From assembly GCA_964023205.1 (NCBI GenBank), contig OZ026846.1:33624194-33688193 (forward strand): a stretch of DNA of 64,000 nt. Direction: 5' to 3'. The position numbers and the translations under genes are program-made. Positions 37,144-48,800 of the stretch are shown here, piece after piece. The DNA comes from Lutraria lutraria (lineage: Eukaryota; Mollusca; Bivalvia; Venerida; Mactridae). Each line of letters starts with the position of its first letter. Position 1 is the first letter of the stretch. The notes under the pieces are model-generated. The model had not been told where the DNA came from and did no database searches. It was given only the letters and a program-made list of their open reading frames with translations.

Positions 37144-37649
37144 GTTCAATCGGCGGACAAAAATACAGGTAGCAATATAAAATGCGGTATATCTTTCCAA
37201 TTAGCTTATTAATCCGGTTGATTTTAAACGCAGTAACAAAGTGAACTGTTCCAGTGAATATATGATTTAAGTGTGCACATTAACCTAATTTTACTTAGCT
37301 ATTTAAGGCGCAACTTATGCACACACAGGTAAGAGGTTTTCACGTATGTGCACACAGTCATATAAAATACAGCGTAGAAACATAACAGTGACTTGTTAAT
37401 GATGAATGATATCTCATGTAGACTCGTTTAAAGACTACAGTGAACCTCTCCAAGGCAACAAACTTTTGCAATAGATAAAACATGTTGTTGTTGATAGGTT
37501 GTTGTTCAAAACAGGTTAGATAAAAATACACTTGGAAAAAGGTTAAGCACCCTAAGATTTACGAGAGAAGTTTAGGATTTAAACTTTTTAATGAAAACCT
37601 TGATCCTAAAATCACCGTTAAAATGGTAATATGTTGGACATCGACACTG
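37144..37649. other. 5' flank of the SORD gene
   Basis: 37144 to about 37390 aligns with 19882-20130, the 5' flank of the pseudogene, so the duplication took in upstream DNA. Both include an A/T-rich stretch and GCACACA motifs. No certain TATA box or start site. No further gene. Confidence 0.45.
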
Positions 37650-37980
37650 ACCCTAACCATGGTGGCTGATTTCGTATCTTCGTGGCAGAGTTTGTGCAGG
37701 AGGGTCCATTTTCTATATCTTTCGCCCAAGAATATACTTGCTTCAGCGGATTTTAATCCGTGCTCCTAGCTTGCCACGGCAAATTCTGTCCTGTATGGTC
37801 ACCAAGTCCATCTTATAGTCGTGTGATATGCCACCCCACACCATTATAGAACCTGCACCATAAGGTAGTGTCGATTTGATGTTTCGTGGTGTGTACGTTG
37901 TTTCTGCACCACCATACTCGCTTTAGCCTATCCGAAACATACAACAAAAACCTGCTATCATCTGACCAAAAGCGAAAATA
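37650..37980 (-). pseudogene. Tc1-family transposase fragment
   Basis: On the minus strand the sequence gives SDDSRFLLYVSDRLKRVW, then after a frameshift YGAGSIMVWGGISHDYKMDL with VTIQDRICRG. This is the SDESRF..GGSVMVWG..DLV region of Tc1 transposases. Only this central part remains and it is frameshifted. Confidence 0.75.
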
Positions 37981-38175
37981 TTATAGGATGCTAAATTTTT
38001 TCCAGACGTATAGCTAAATCATGCAGTGGGTGTTGTGGAAGGGAGGTTGTTACTAAATAGGGGGCCGCCCTGGGGCGGTTGTACTGTACATTGTACTTGG
38101 ATTAAGTATGGAATATTAAGACGGCAGGGAGAAGGGCATTGGACAAGTGTGAATTGCTCATTCATCGTGTCTTCG

Positions 38176-38817
38176 CCTTCGACCTTAGAGGGTGAATACA
38201 CGAACACGCGAAATATTGAAGGCGAAATAACGATATTTTGATAGGCGAACTAACGAAATCTTCTCTTGTATAGTTTCGTGTCGGCGGGTATGAAATCTTC
38301 GTATCGGCGCCCTATATTTGCCGTGTGTTCGTGGTTTCGCCTAGACAGGCGAAAGGCGAAGACACGACAATAGGCTAACTATCGTGTTTTCGTGTCGTCG
38401 TGCTTCGCCCCGAAGGACGAACACACGAACACACGATAATTTGCAATGTTTCGTGTCTTCACCTTCCGGTAGACATGCGCAGAGCCATAAATCTGGTCCA
38501 TCATGTAATAGTTTTGCAATTAATACTACGAGTATATGTAACGGTCCTGCGCATGTCTAACTGAAGGCGAACACACGACGACACGAAACATTGCTCATTA
38601 TCGTGCGTTCGTGTCTTCGTCCTTCGGGGCGAAGCACGACGGCACGTCAACACGATAACTTGGCAAATTGTCGTGTCTTCGCCTTCGACACGAACACACG
38701 ACAAATATAGCGCGCCGATACGACGATTTCATAAACTACAAGAGTAGATTTCGTGTGTTCGCCTAACAAAATTTCGTTATTTCGCCTTCAATATTTCGTG
38801 TATTCGCCCTCTAAGGT
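38176..38817. mobile_element. Large foldback element running into the assembly gap
   Basis: The left end ACCTTAGAGGGTGAATACAC (from 38179) is matched by its reverse complement ending at 38817, the last base before the N run. The arms (about 38179-38490 and 38545-38817) stay complementary with gaps and are dense in CGAACACACGA and TTCGTGTCTTCG-type words. The ~50-base centre near 38490-38540 is unrelated and AT-richer. No reading frame of note. The right flank is lost in the gap, so the target-site duplication cannot be read. Confidence 0.75.
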
Positions 38818-39017
38818 NNNNNNNNNNNNNNNNNNNNNNNNNNNNNNNNNNNNNNNNNNNNNNNNNNNNNNNNNNNNNNNNNNNNNNNNNNNNNNNNNNN
38901 NNNNNNNNNNNNNNNNNNNNNNNNNNNNNNNNNNNNNNNNNNNNNNNNNNNNNNNNNNNNNNNNNNNNNNNNNNNNNNNNNNNNNNNNNNNNNNNNNNNN
39001 NNNNNNNNNNNNNNNNN
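38818..39017. other. Assembly gap (200 N)
   Basis: Exactly 200 N, so the length is nominal. It is bounded by the end of a foldback element on the left and by the middle of a TTAA element on the right, whose missing part alone should be roughly 200-215 bases. Confidence 0.97.
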
Positions 39018-39332
39018 TCAAAACCGAAAACATAGCGGGAAAAAGGTCAAGAAATTGAAATGGTAAGTATAGCTAATGCCATGTTCACTTGACAGGCAGC
39101 GCACATGCTCAGTTAAACTCTCAGTCAAATCGGAAAAATTTTTGTCGTAAATTAAAGGCTGACAGTCTTTTATTCAAACCGACATACAAATACCGACGCG
39201 CGCGCGTTATATAGTAATTTTTAAACGCAAATTCTTCTTTGACTTTTCGGCAATAATTGGTTTTACAAGTGACAAACGCATTTTTGGTGTACGAATAGCA
39301 AGACACAGCAGTTCCTGGGCATGCCCCTTTAA
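39018..39332 (+). mobile_element. TTAA-flanked element, copy 3 (right part)
   Basis: Starts out of the gap at KTENIAGKRS in the conserved reading frame, keeps the stop and the following ATGGTAAGT, and ends GGGCATGCCCCT then TTAA (39329-39332). The left part lies in the gap. Confidence 0.8.
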
Positions 39333-39836
39333 TTAATAAAACATGTGCAGCGCATTGCACGGTTGCATTTTTTGTATTTGAGTCGATTAATTGTCGTAAG
39401 TCTATCGTTTTAATGACGGAATGTGGTGTTTTGATGAATTAACAATGTAGGTTTTGAGTATTGTATACTGTTATTGGGATTATATGATAATCATCTGTTG
39501 TATACATCTAAAAGTAGGTGAGTTGAGTTTGACATAGAAAATATAGTGCAAGTATTACAGAAGATATAAAAGAAAATGTTACATGGACCGAGCGTTTGTT
39601 CCATGCATATCATGGAAAGTCACGTGGCATAGGCACCGTGATAAGTCTATCCTGTAAACCTTTGGTCAGACTGCCTAGTTAGGTCCGTTAGTATAGTACC
39701 ATAAAATATTGCTGATATTGTAGCCAAACATTTATGCCCGGTACAACTTTTATCTATGTATCTTAAATGGTTATCACGAGGGAACACGTATATCTTGATG
39801 TTGTAGATCTCTCACTTTCTCCCTAGACTTCGTAAA
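39333..39836. other. No gene seen
   Basis: AT-rich sequence between a TTAA element and the 1.5 kb tandem duplication. No coding signal. Confidence 0.5.
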
Positions 39837-39956
39837 TTCTGTAATTCACTATTTCCCGGAAAGTAATCAAACAGTACCAAGACCATAACTCAACTTATTC
39901 TATGACTTTTGTTTTCTTGGACAGTAAACAGAATCAATCATATAGCTATGATACAA

Positions 39957-40022
39957 CCATTCTTGTAATAAAAACCAAACTTGTAATAATTATGACAAGG
40001 TTGGTTTTTATTACAAGAATGG
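39957..40022. repeat. 28-bp hairpin in unit 1
   Basis: CCATTCTTGTAATAAAAACC and eight further bases at 39957-39984 pair with 39995-40022 with one mismatch around a ten-base loop. Partial copies of TTGTAATAAA and TTGCAATGTCAAACC are scattered over the next 280 bases. Confidence 0.8.
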
Positions 40023-41461
40023 GTGCAATGTCAAACCAAACTTGTAATAAACACTCTTGTAATAAAAGTTTCAAGTTGAAGTCAGCGTTTACTTTTATAA
40101 CCCTACTAATGTGTTTCGCTGCATTAATTACTAGTAACACGTGCAAACCATAAGTATGTCAATATCATGGTTAAAATTACCTCCATGTTTCATAATCCAT
40201 CTGTCCTTAATAACGATAATTGTCATGTATAGGATTATTTCAGACTGTTTTTATTGCAAGAATAGTTGCAATGTCAACCATTCTTGTAATATTTTCTTTG
40301 CAGTCAGCTTAATGAGAGCAAAAGTAAAAGCTTCTAATAATCCTGACAATTTTTATTAACAAGCAAGGACAGATGGTATATGAAAAGAAACAACCCAAAA
40401 ACGAGTAAGAAATCAGGAATAATGTTATTGATAACCCAGTGTCACTAAGATCTACAAGTGCATGTGTTAAAGAAGAGGTCAATGTTTATAAAGTCAGAGA
40501 CTCGAAAGAGACAACAAAGATATAACAAAAGGTAAGGATTCAAGTGTAAAAGATACAACAGTGATGATGAATAAAGGGAACTAGATTAAAGACCAAAATA
40601 TTTCCTGGGCCAGTTTCAATTACCATGTTTAGCACAGAGGTGTTTCAATTAACTGCAATGTATGTAGGTAAATAATACGTTCAGCCTAATGTATTTAGTT
40701 CAGCTCGCATGAGTCCTTTCAGACTTTGGTTTCGGTACTTACTACGTACAATTACGCATGGCAAAATATTCTCTTTAGAACCGTAACCACAGACCAAGAA
40801 AATGAAATGCACCCGTTTTGGACATACCCTTAGGAAAGACGAGGGCAATGATACTCGGCGAACCTTACAATGGAACCCTCAAGGCAAGAGAAAGAGACCA
40901 AGGGCCCCTGGCGCAGAATTCTAGAACAGGGAGGGCAGATATAAATGACACAACATGACGAACAAAGACCGATACAGACAGAGATGGCGAGAGATTTAAA
41001 CGGCATATGCTCCGCACCGGCGTAAGCAGGAAGAAGAATATCCAAACACAAATCAAGGATTGCAATGCCCACTGTAACGCGATTTCAAAAACAGCAGAGA
41101 TACGCTTTGCTCCATTCATTGAATGAACAATCAATATTGAGCTTAGTGTGGAAATTTGTTATGTTTAGAGTTGTCGAAATGTAGATATTGATTGACATAA
41201 AACTATCTTTTCAAAACATTGAACTCTTAAATTAACTGATTGGTATTTTACTTACTATTCTTATGTGTCTCCTAAACTTGTAAGAATCTGTTTCACATCC
41301 GCAATACTGCTTACCAGTGTTGGTGTAGGAAATAACTCACGTTCTGTAATTCACTATTTCCCGGAAAGTAATCAAACAGTACCAAGACCATAACTCAACT
41401 TATTCTATGACTTTTGTTTTCTTGGACAGTAAACAGAATCAATCATATAGCTATGATACAA

Positions 41462-41527
41462 CCATTCTTGTAATAAAAACCAAACTTGTAATAATTATGA
41501 CAAGGTTGGTTTTTATTACAAGAATGG
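41462..41527. repeat. 28-bp hairpin in unit 2
   Basis: Same structure as at 39957-40022, displaced by 1505 bases. Confidence 0.8.
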
Positions 41528-42848
41528 GTGCAATGTCAAACCAAACTTGTAATAAACACTCTTGTAATAAAAGTTTCAAGTTGAAGTCAGCGTTTACTTT
41601 TATAACCCTACTAATGTGTTTCGCTGCATTAATTACTAGTAACACGTGCAAACCATAAGTATGTCAATATCATGGTTAAAATTACCTCCATGTTTCATAA
41701 TCCATCTGTCCTTAATAACGATAATTGTCATGTATAGGATTATTTCAGACTGTTTTTATTGCAAGAATAGTTGCAATGTCAAACCATTCTTGTAATATTT
41801 TCTTTGCAGTCAGCTTAATGAGAGCAAAAGTAAAAGCTTCTAATAATCCTGACAATTTTTATTAACAAGCAAGGACAGATGGTATATGAAAAGAAACAAC
41901 CCAAAAACGAGTAAGAAATCAGGAATAATGTTATTGATAACCCAGTGTCACTAAGATCTACAAGTGCATGTGTTAAAGAAGAGGTCAATGTTTATAAAGT
42001 CAGAGACTCGAAAGAGACAACAAAGATATAACAAAAGGTAAGGATTCAAGTGTAAAAGATACAACAGTGATGATGAATAAAGGGAACTAGATTAAAGACC
42101 AAAATATTTCCTGGGCCAGTTTCAATTACCATGTTTAGCACAGAGGTGTTTCAATTAACTGCAATGTATGTAGGTAAATAATACGTTCAGCCTAATGTAT
42201 TTAGTTCAGCTCGCATGAGTCCTTTCAGACTTTGGTTTCGGTACTTACTACGTACAATTACGCATGGCAAAATATTCTCTTTAGAACCGTAACCACAGAC
42301 CAAGAAAATGAAATGCACCCGTTTTGGACATACCCTTAGGAAAGACGAGGGGCAATGATACTCGGCGAACCTTACAATGGAACCCTCAAGGCAAGAGAAA
42401 GAGACCAAGGGCCCCTGGCGCAGAATTCTAGAACAGGGAGGGCAGATATAAATGACACAACATGACGAACAAAGACCGATACAGACAGAGATGGCGAGAG
42501 ATTTAAACGGCATATGCTCCGCACCGGCGTAAGCAGGAAGAAGAATATCCAAACACAAATCAAGGATTGCAATGCCCACTGTAACGCGATTTCAAAAACA
42601 GCAGAGATACGCTTTGCTCCATTCATTGAATGAACAATCAATATTGAGCTTAGTGTGGAAATTTGTTATGTTTAGAGTTGTCGAAATGTAGATATTGATT
42701 GACATAAAACTATCTTTTCAAAACATTGAACTCTTAAATTAACTGATTGGTATTTTACTTACTATTCTTATGTGTCTCCTAAACTTGTAAGAATCTGTTT
42801 CACATCCGCAATACTGCTTACCAGTGTTGGTGTAGGAAATAACTCACG

Positions 42849-44329
42849 TTACTTTTATGATTTCGACGAATTCAACATCCGAGCTGTTCAATATACTTCC
42901 TTGTAAGGAGTCCCGTAGATATTCGTAGAGGTTATCGAAACTAGCCGCACGATAATTTAAGCAACGATAAATAGATTAATTATAAAAATATTTCTCCATA
43001 ACTGACTTAAAATTCATACCGCCGATACTTGTTAGACACATTTATTCGCTACATGTGCATAGCATGTTTGTATTTTTTACTTAGCAAAAAACTTGACGCC
43101 CTTCTTGTATTTTATAACACTGGATTAGAAGCATTGAACACATTGGGTTGATAACCTATGCCCGTTTTCATAAACCAACTAATATGAACAATTATCTAAG
43201 TATATTAAAACTATCTTAGCTTAGATTTTATTTATTGCATTCAGCTGTGTCTTTGAAAACCTTGGAATGGCCTATGAAAATTTCACAAAGTTCACAAATT
43301 ACTTACCGTTTGTATGATTGTTCCGTCCAGGATAAAGTGAAAATAAAGTACATAATAATTTGAAGATGTCATATGAAATGACACGATGTACTTTTTCCTC
43401 AAGAGATTCATTTGAGGACTTCACTAAACAAGTAATGGTGACATTAATACAGATATTTACAATTCATTACAATTCATGATTTGTATTATATCATAACAAT
43501 TCATATTGATATATAATGTACTAGGTAACAGTGCTTGATGTGATTTTGATGTGTTTAACATTTGGACTGGTGATCAGCGTTATTTGCAAAAAAAAACCAT
43601 ATTTAGTGCAATTATATTCAATTACTATTATCCTGCAACATTTTTATACGAAATGAAATCCATGATCTTAAATCTTATGACCTTGTATATTAATTTGTAA
43701 ACAGTTTCTGTTATCTTCATAGTTTTTGCCTTGAATTCCCACATCGCGATAAATTTTGTATCAGCTGTAAACACTTCGTATGACATCGGTAATAATCATC
43801 CACTATAATTTCAGTAGTCTGTTGTCCAGCTTGTTGAATATTGTACAATTATTGACATTTGTAGTTTTATAACGATTGCTGAAGGGAGTAATTAGGAATT
43901 CATAGAGGTCACGCTTTATTCATCATTTTTCTAATTGATTACCTTGTAAATACATGTTCGGAAGAATGATTTGACATAGCAATCTATACATAGCGTGACG
44001 TCACAACGTTTATCTAACCTCTATATTTGGCACTGATAACTAGCCGTATTTGGATAACTAATAATAATAAAAATTAACTATACATACGCTAAAAATTAGT
44101 ATCGCGATAGGATTCAAAATGTCAAAACAATCATATCGATTGTATGTTGTTTACAAAATACGTTTAAAGATATGTAAAATAATTACGTTGTATCATTTTC
44201 TTCTGGTATTTTTGTCAATATCATGGAATATATCGCAGGATAATTCCAAATGTTCCAAAAGTAGTTCTTCCAAATACCCATAAATGCCCCAAGCGATAGA
44301 ACACAGGTCATTGCGTTGCTAAAAATACT
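42849..44329 (+). repeat. Diverged block M relative, then unannotated DNA
   Basis: 42849-43030 continues block M similarity (ATTTCGACGAATT, then ATACTTCCTTGT, as at 12075 and 53295). 43110-43290 matches the repeat at 8070-8260. From 43300 to 44329 I see only AT-rich DNA and no gene. Confidence 0.55.
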
Positions 44330-45260
44330 ACCGTAGAGTACACATTGTTGGCATAGGACACATGTGAATATATTCAGATAAACTGATATTCATATTCCAT
44401 TCAAACCTATATCGGGTTTTAGTTGCCGTTTTTTTTGTGTTGTGTTACCATTTTGTTTATCACTCTCCTGTTGCTGATGCTTGGCGATCTCGATGATTCA
44501 TAAGCATGGTTGAACACGAAGTTCTATGTATATCTAACAATACTGATTTACTTTACTTGGTAAGAACAGTTCAACAGCTACATGTATTTTCATTCACAAA
44601 GTTCACAATAAGGTACACAAAGCATAAGTTTAAGTCCAATATATATTCAAATAACACAAAATAAAACCATATATGTAAGCGTCACCAAGAAAAACGAAAA
44701 TATTCGTTAATTCCTAAAACTAATATGTTTGTAATAATAAACTACAGCGCATTAGATAAACGGGTACTAGTATTTGAAACGATCATTCCTTTCTAGTCTA
44801 TGGTAATAATGGACGAATGTGATTGTACAAAGTCAGTACTGCCAGCAATGTAATTAGGTCCGTTAGACGGACGGACAATCATGAATTGGGTCTCAGTTTG
44901 GTATGAACTCGAAGGTACTGTTAATGACTTGAAAATTAATATTGTACCAAACGAATGATGAAAGCGAAAGGACAATGCCGGCTTAGTTTGGCCTTATCTT
45001 TCATATCATAGCATGCATCAACCTAGTCACAGCAATGACATATACAATGGTGTCAAATAAAATATTAATTGTCTGTGGTCGGCACGAACCGTTCAATACT
45101 GTGATATTCCTCTAAATTTAGCCTAAAATTGATATTTTTCATATATAGTTGCCGATTTTTTTATACTGATCAACAACAGTTACTAATCCATACGAAGATA
45201 TTGAAAATCGGATTGTCCGTCCGTCCGCAAGGATCAAACATAGGTAGTTAAAAGGCATAT

Positions 45261-45784
45261 TTAAAGGGGCATGCCCTGGAACTGAAGCGTCTCAAAAAAC
45301 AATCAAATTGGTATCATTTTAATGCCTAAATCAAATAATGAAAGCCGTGTGAAATATTTACAAAACATCCCGTTAGTTTACTCAAAATACACATTTCAAG
45401 ATTTACCAAACCTGCCGATTTCGGCCTCAGAAATTATTCGTCATTTTCACAACACGACTCTTTCGGTATCTGTCAAAACCGAAAATATCGCGGAAAAAAT
45501 GTCAACAAACTGAAATGGTAAGTATTTCTCATGTAATGTTCACTTGAAAGGCAGCGCACATGCTCTGTTAAACTCTCAGACGTATCGGAAATATCGATGT
45601 CGTCAATAAAAGGCTATAAGCCTTTTATTCAAACCGACATACAAATACCGACGCGCGCGTTATAGGGTCATTTTTTGAGTGGACATTCTTCTTTGACTTT
45701 TCGGTAATAATTGGTTTTACAAGTGACAAACGCATTTTTGGTGTACGAAAAAAGACACAGCAGTTCATGGGCATGCCCCTTTAA
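45261..45784 (+). mobile_element. 516-bp TTAA-flanked element, copy 4, with paralogous empty site
   Basis: Element 45265-45780 between TTAA at 45261-45264 and 45781-45784. The right-hand segmental copy reads CATATTTAAAGCAAAAA at 56919-56935, exactly the site with a single TTAA. Ends AGGGGCATGCCCTGGAACTG and its inverted match. It encodes MPKSNNESRVKYLQNIPL.. on the plus strand (45322-45513, 63 codons), and the stop is followed within ten bases by ATGGTAAGT, a consensus splice donor. A second short frame on the other strand, MSFFRTPKMRLSLVKP-like, is less conserved. Confidence 0.88.
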
Positions 45785-45873
45785 AGCAAAAAATGTGGAA
45801 TTTCCAATATAAAAGTGCAACATAAAAAAATGTGAATGACGGACACACAGTTTCGCATTTCCATTTGTTTTGC

Positions 45874-48800
45874 TCATGAATCATAATGACTGAAGCGTTG
45901 AGCGATTCTCGTGATGTTGATTCTGCGCATGAAAACCATGATACTTCCACTCTCATGGTCATGGACTGCAACAGCTTGCTCTACTGTTGCATGCTCGGCC
46001 AAATATCCACCACCAGAAGGCTGCACAGAACGTTCTTCATCGTATGGGTACATAGCACCTGATTGTGACGTATGAGAGATTGGGTTGCCGCTGCTGGGTG
46101 ATGAAGTACCAATATCATCATCGTCATCCTTCGCGGCTTTCACCAGCAACCAACATCCGACAATTGTAACCAGAAGTATAAAACACCCCGATGTGAGACA
46201 TAGCGCAAAGGAGTAGCCAAGATCTGAGGTGGAAAACTTTGTGGCCACTATGATGCAGCCAATCACGCTGAATAATCCTGTAATTAAATATGACCATGGT
46301 CGTGAAAAACAATATAGAACACTTAATACTTCATGCTGAAATAACACTTAGATTCAATTGACTTGTATTATCCATGTTATCATTTAATTAAAAGCACACT
46401 TACAAATCGCTTCATATTGTATAGTTTTTATTGTTTCCAATGACCGAGTTAAGCCATTTCCCTCACAGTATGCTCTACATGTTTCATATTTCGTTTTCCT
46501 TCACATGGTGTTAAAATTAATACGATTGATAGCGTACTTAAATGATATAACTGGATTGGTGTTAACTGGAAACAAACTAAAAGAAACAACATACCTGCAA
46601 CTGGAAACAGCATGAAACAGCATCCTCCTAAAGCAGTACAAAGACCCACATCATCGTCATCATTTTTACAACAATATATACCACAGCAGAGACAAGCCAC
46701 AGTCATGAACATAACAGAAAATGATGCCTAAAGCGCGAACATCAAGTTCTGAAATAAGTAAAATATTAAAAGACTGCAATGCGTTATCCTTGTAACAAGT
46801 TCACTACAACCGTTTCACAAGGTATGGTGTCAACCACTGGCTATCGGCGTAAGAAGCCCCCCGCCCATTCACCATATGCATGGATATATTATAATAGTTA
46901 AGGCATAGAACCCCTGTGCTCAGTAATCACGCAAATATACACCAGTCGTATTCATCAAGGTCGTGATATAAATATTTGACCGATTTTTAAAAGCCTGGTT
47001 TTATACGACGCAGAAATAATTTCTCGTAAACCACCATCCCATTTTATAGCCCTTCAACTTTTAAAAAGTACATCTCGACATTGATGTGACTGCAGTTTGT
47101 TTTCATTAGCTGCAGAGTAAATTTCTTTATTACCTCGTGATTTCATACCTAATCCAACGTTTTTCGAAATAAAATAGTTTTTGTAATTACCCACCACCGA
47201 CAAATCCTTCAATGGATGGATACTTTATACACTACAATTCAAAATTTGACGTTCGATTTTCTATTCTGTGATAATGTGTAAGTATTCTTTTTGTATACAT
47301 GTACTTTTTGTGATGAAATTGTTTGTAGATTTTGAGTAATTTTGAGTTTTGTGTAAATATTTTACTTTTTTGTACAATATTTACCTGAAAATATTAATGA
47401 ATATTTGCCTCAGGCAAAAATGGTCCACTTTATACCAGGGATTATACAATACAATAGGGGTAGCCTGTATGGGATTGGGGAATTATCACCTGTATAACCT
47501 GATCCCCATACATTGACAATATTAAGACAGTTAGACATACTGAAGTTTAGGGGTACAAGAGGGGGTCGGTATAAAGCACATGGGACCTGAACGATGGTGT
47601 AAATTTACAAAACATTCAAACACTTCCCCAAGAAATATCTACTATAGTGCCAAATTTATCTCCTAGAACCAATCCTAAAAATGAAAATAATTCCCAACAT
47701 CATGATCTGAGGAGGATTAAATGTGAATCGTTCACTGTTTGCAAAGGCCAAACTTATATAAAAGTGTGTTGTATAAATCCAAGGTCAGTCAAAAACAAAA
47801 GTCTTGCCCTGTCAGATTACATATCATCTAATGACTATGATATTGTTGCTGTGACTGAAACATGGCTCGGGGGACCCTCCGACAAATCTTGCATTGCTGA
47901 ACTCGTTCCCAGTGGTTACAAAATCAAGCATGTCCCTCGCTATGGACGTGGAGGGGGAGTTGCAGTTGTATATAAAACTGCTCTAGATATTCAGCTTCTT
48001 ACTTCCACCAATGAATAGGTTTTCACCACTTTTGAACACATGGAATGCATTGTAGCCATCAGGAACTATTCTCTACGTCTGGCTGTTGTGTATACCACCA
48101 ACCACTAAAAAACGGTCTAAAAACTAGTTATTTCCTGGAAAATGAGTGGCCGTCGTTTCTGGCCAAACTTGTAACAACAGAAAGTAACATCATAGCTGTT
48201 GGGGATCTGAACATCCACCTTGACAATCTTTTGAGCTCAGACTCTGTAAAGTTCACTAGCATACTTGAATCTTGCGGCATGCGGCAGCGCGTTACTGGGG
48301 CGACTCACGTGGCTGGCCACACACTGGATGTGGTAATTACAAGAGACACCGACACGTCTGTCTCATATGTAGAAATATCCGATCCTGGCCTACCTGACAA
48401 CTGTGGAAATACGTCACGTGATCATTTTGCAGTAGTGTTTAAAGCATGCGCTGCTAAACCTGCACCTATCAGAAAAACTGTGAATTTAAGAAAGTTAAAA
48501 TCGATTGACATCAATAAATTCAAAAAAGACATTGAATCCTCAGATATTTTAAAAAGTGGACTGCACACATCAGACGTGGATGAACTTGTTGAGGTGTATA
48601 CCCATGGACTTTCATCACTTATTGACAAGCATGCTCCCCTCAAATCCAAAACCATAGTTTTAAGACCCTCCTGTCCTTGGTACACTGAAGATCTACATGA
48701 CGCCAAACATCTGAGACGAAAATTGGAGCGAAAATGGCGAATGACTAAATTGACAATAGATCATAAAAATATATAGGAATCAATGTTCGGCAATCAACAA

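Larger units (their letters stand above)
39837..42848 (+). repeat. Near-identical tandem duplication, two units of ~1505 bp
   Basis: Unit 1 is 39837-41341 and unit 2 is 41342-42848. I could find only two differences, each a single-base insertion in unit 2 (an extra A in TGTCAAACC near 41780 and an extra G near 42350). The end of each unit is diverged block M sequence, which continues past unit 2, so the unit was copied from within a block M relative. Open frames in it have no domain and occur on both strands of palindromic DNA. It may be a very young duplication or an assembly artefact. Confidence 0.9.

Noticed and set aside
38019..38704. Short proteins on both strands around 38-38.7 kb
   Set aside because: They lie in the arms of a large inverted repeat; opposite-strand frames mirror each other.
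39902..42641. 83-, 89- and 130-codon frames repeated 1505 bases apart
   Set aside because: Their repetition comes from the tandem duplication. They overlap on both strands, cross a hairpin and show no codon or domain signal.
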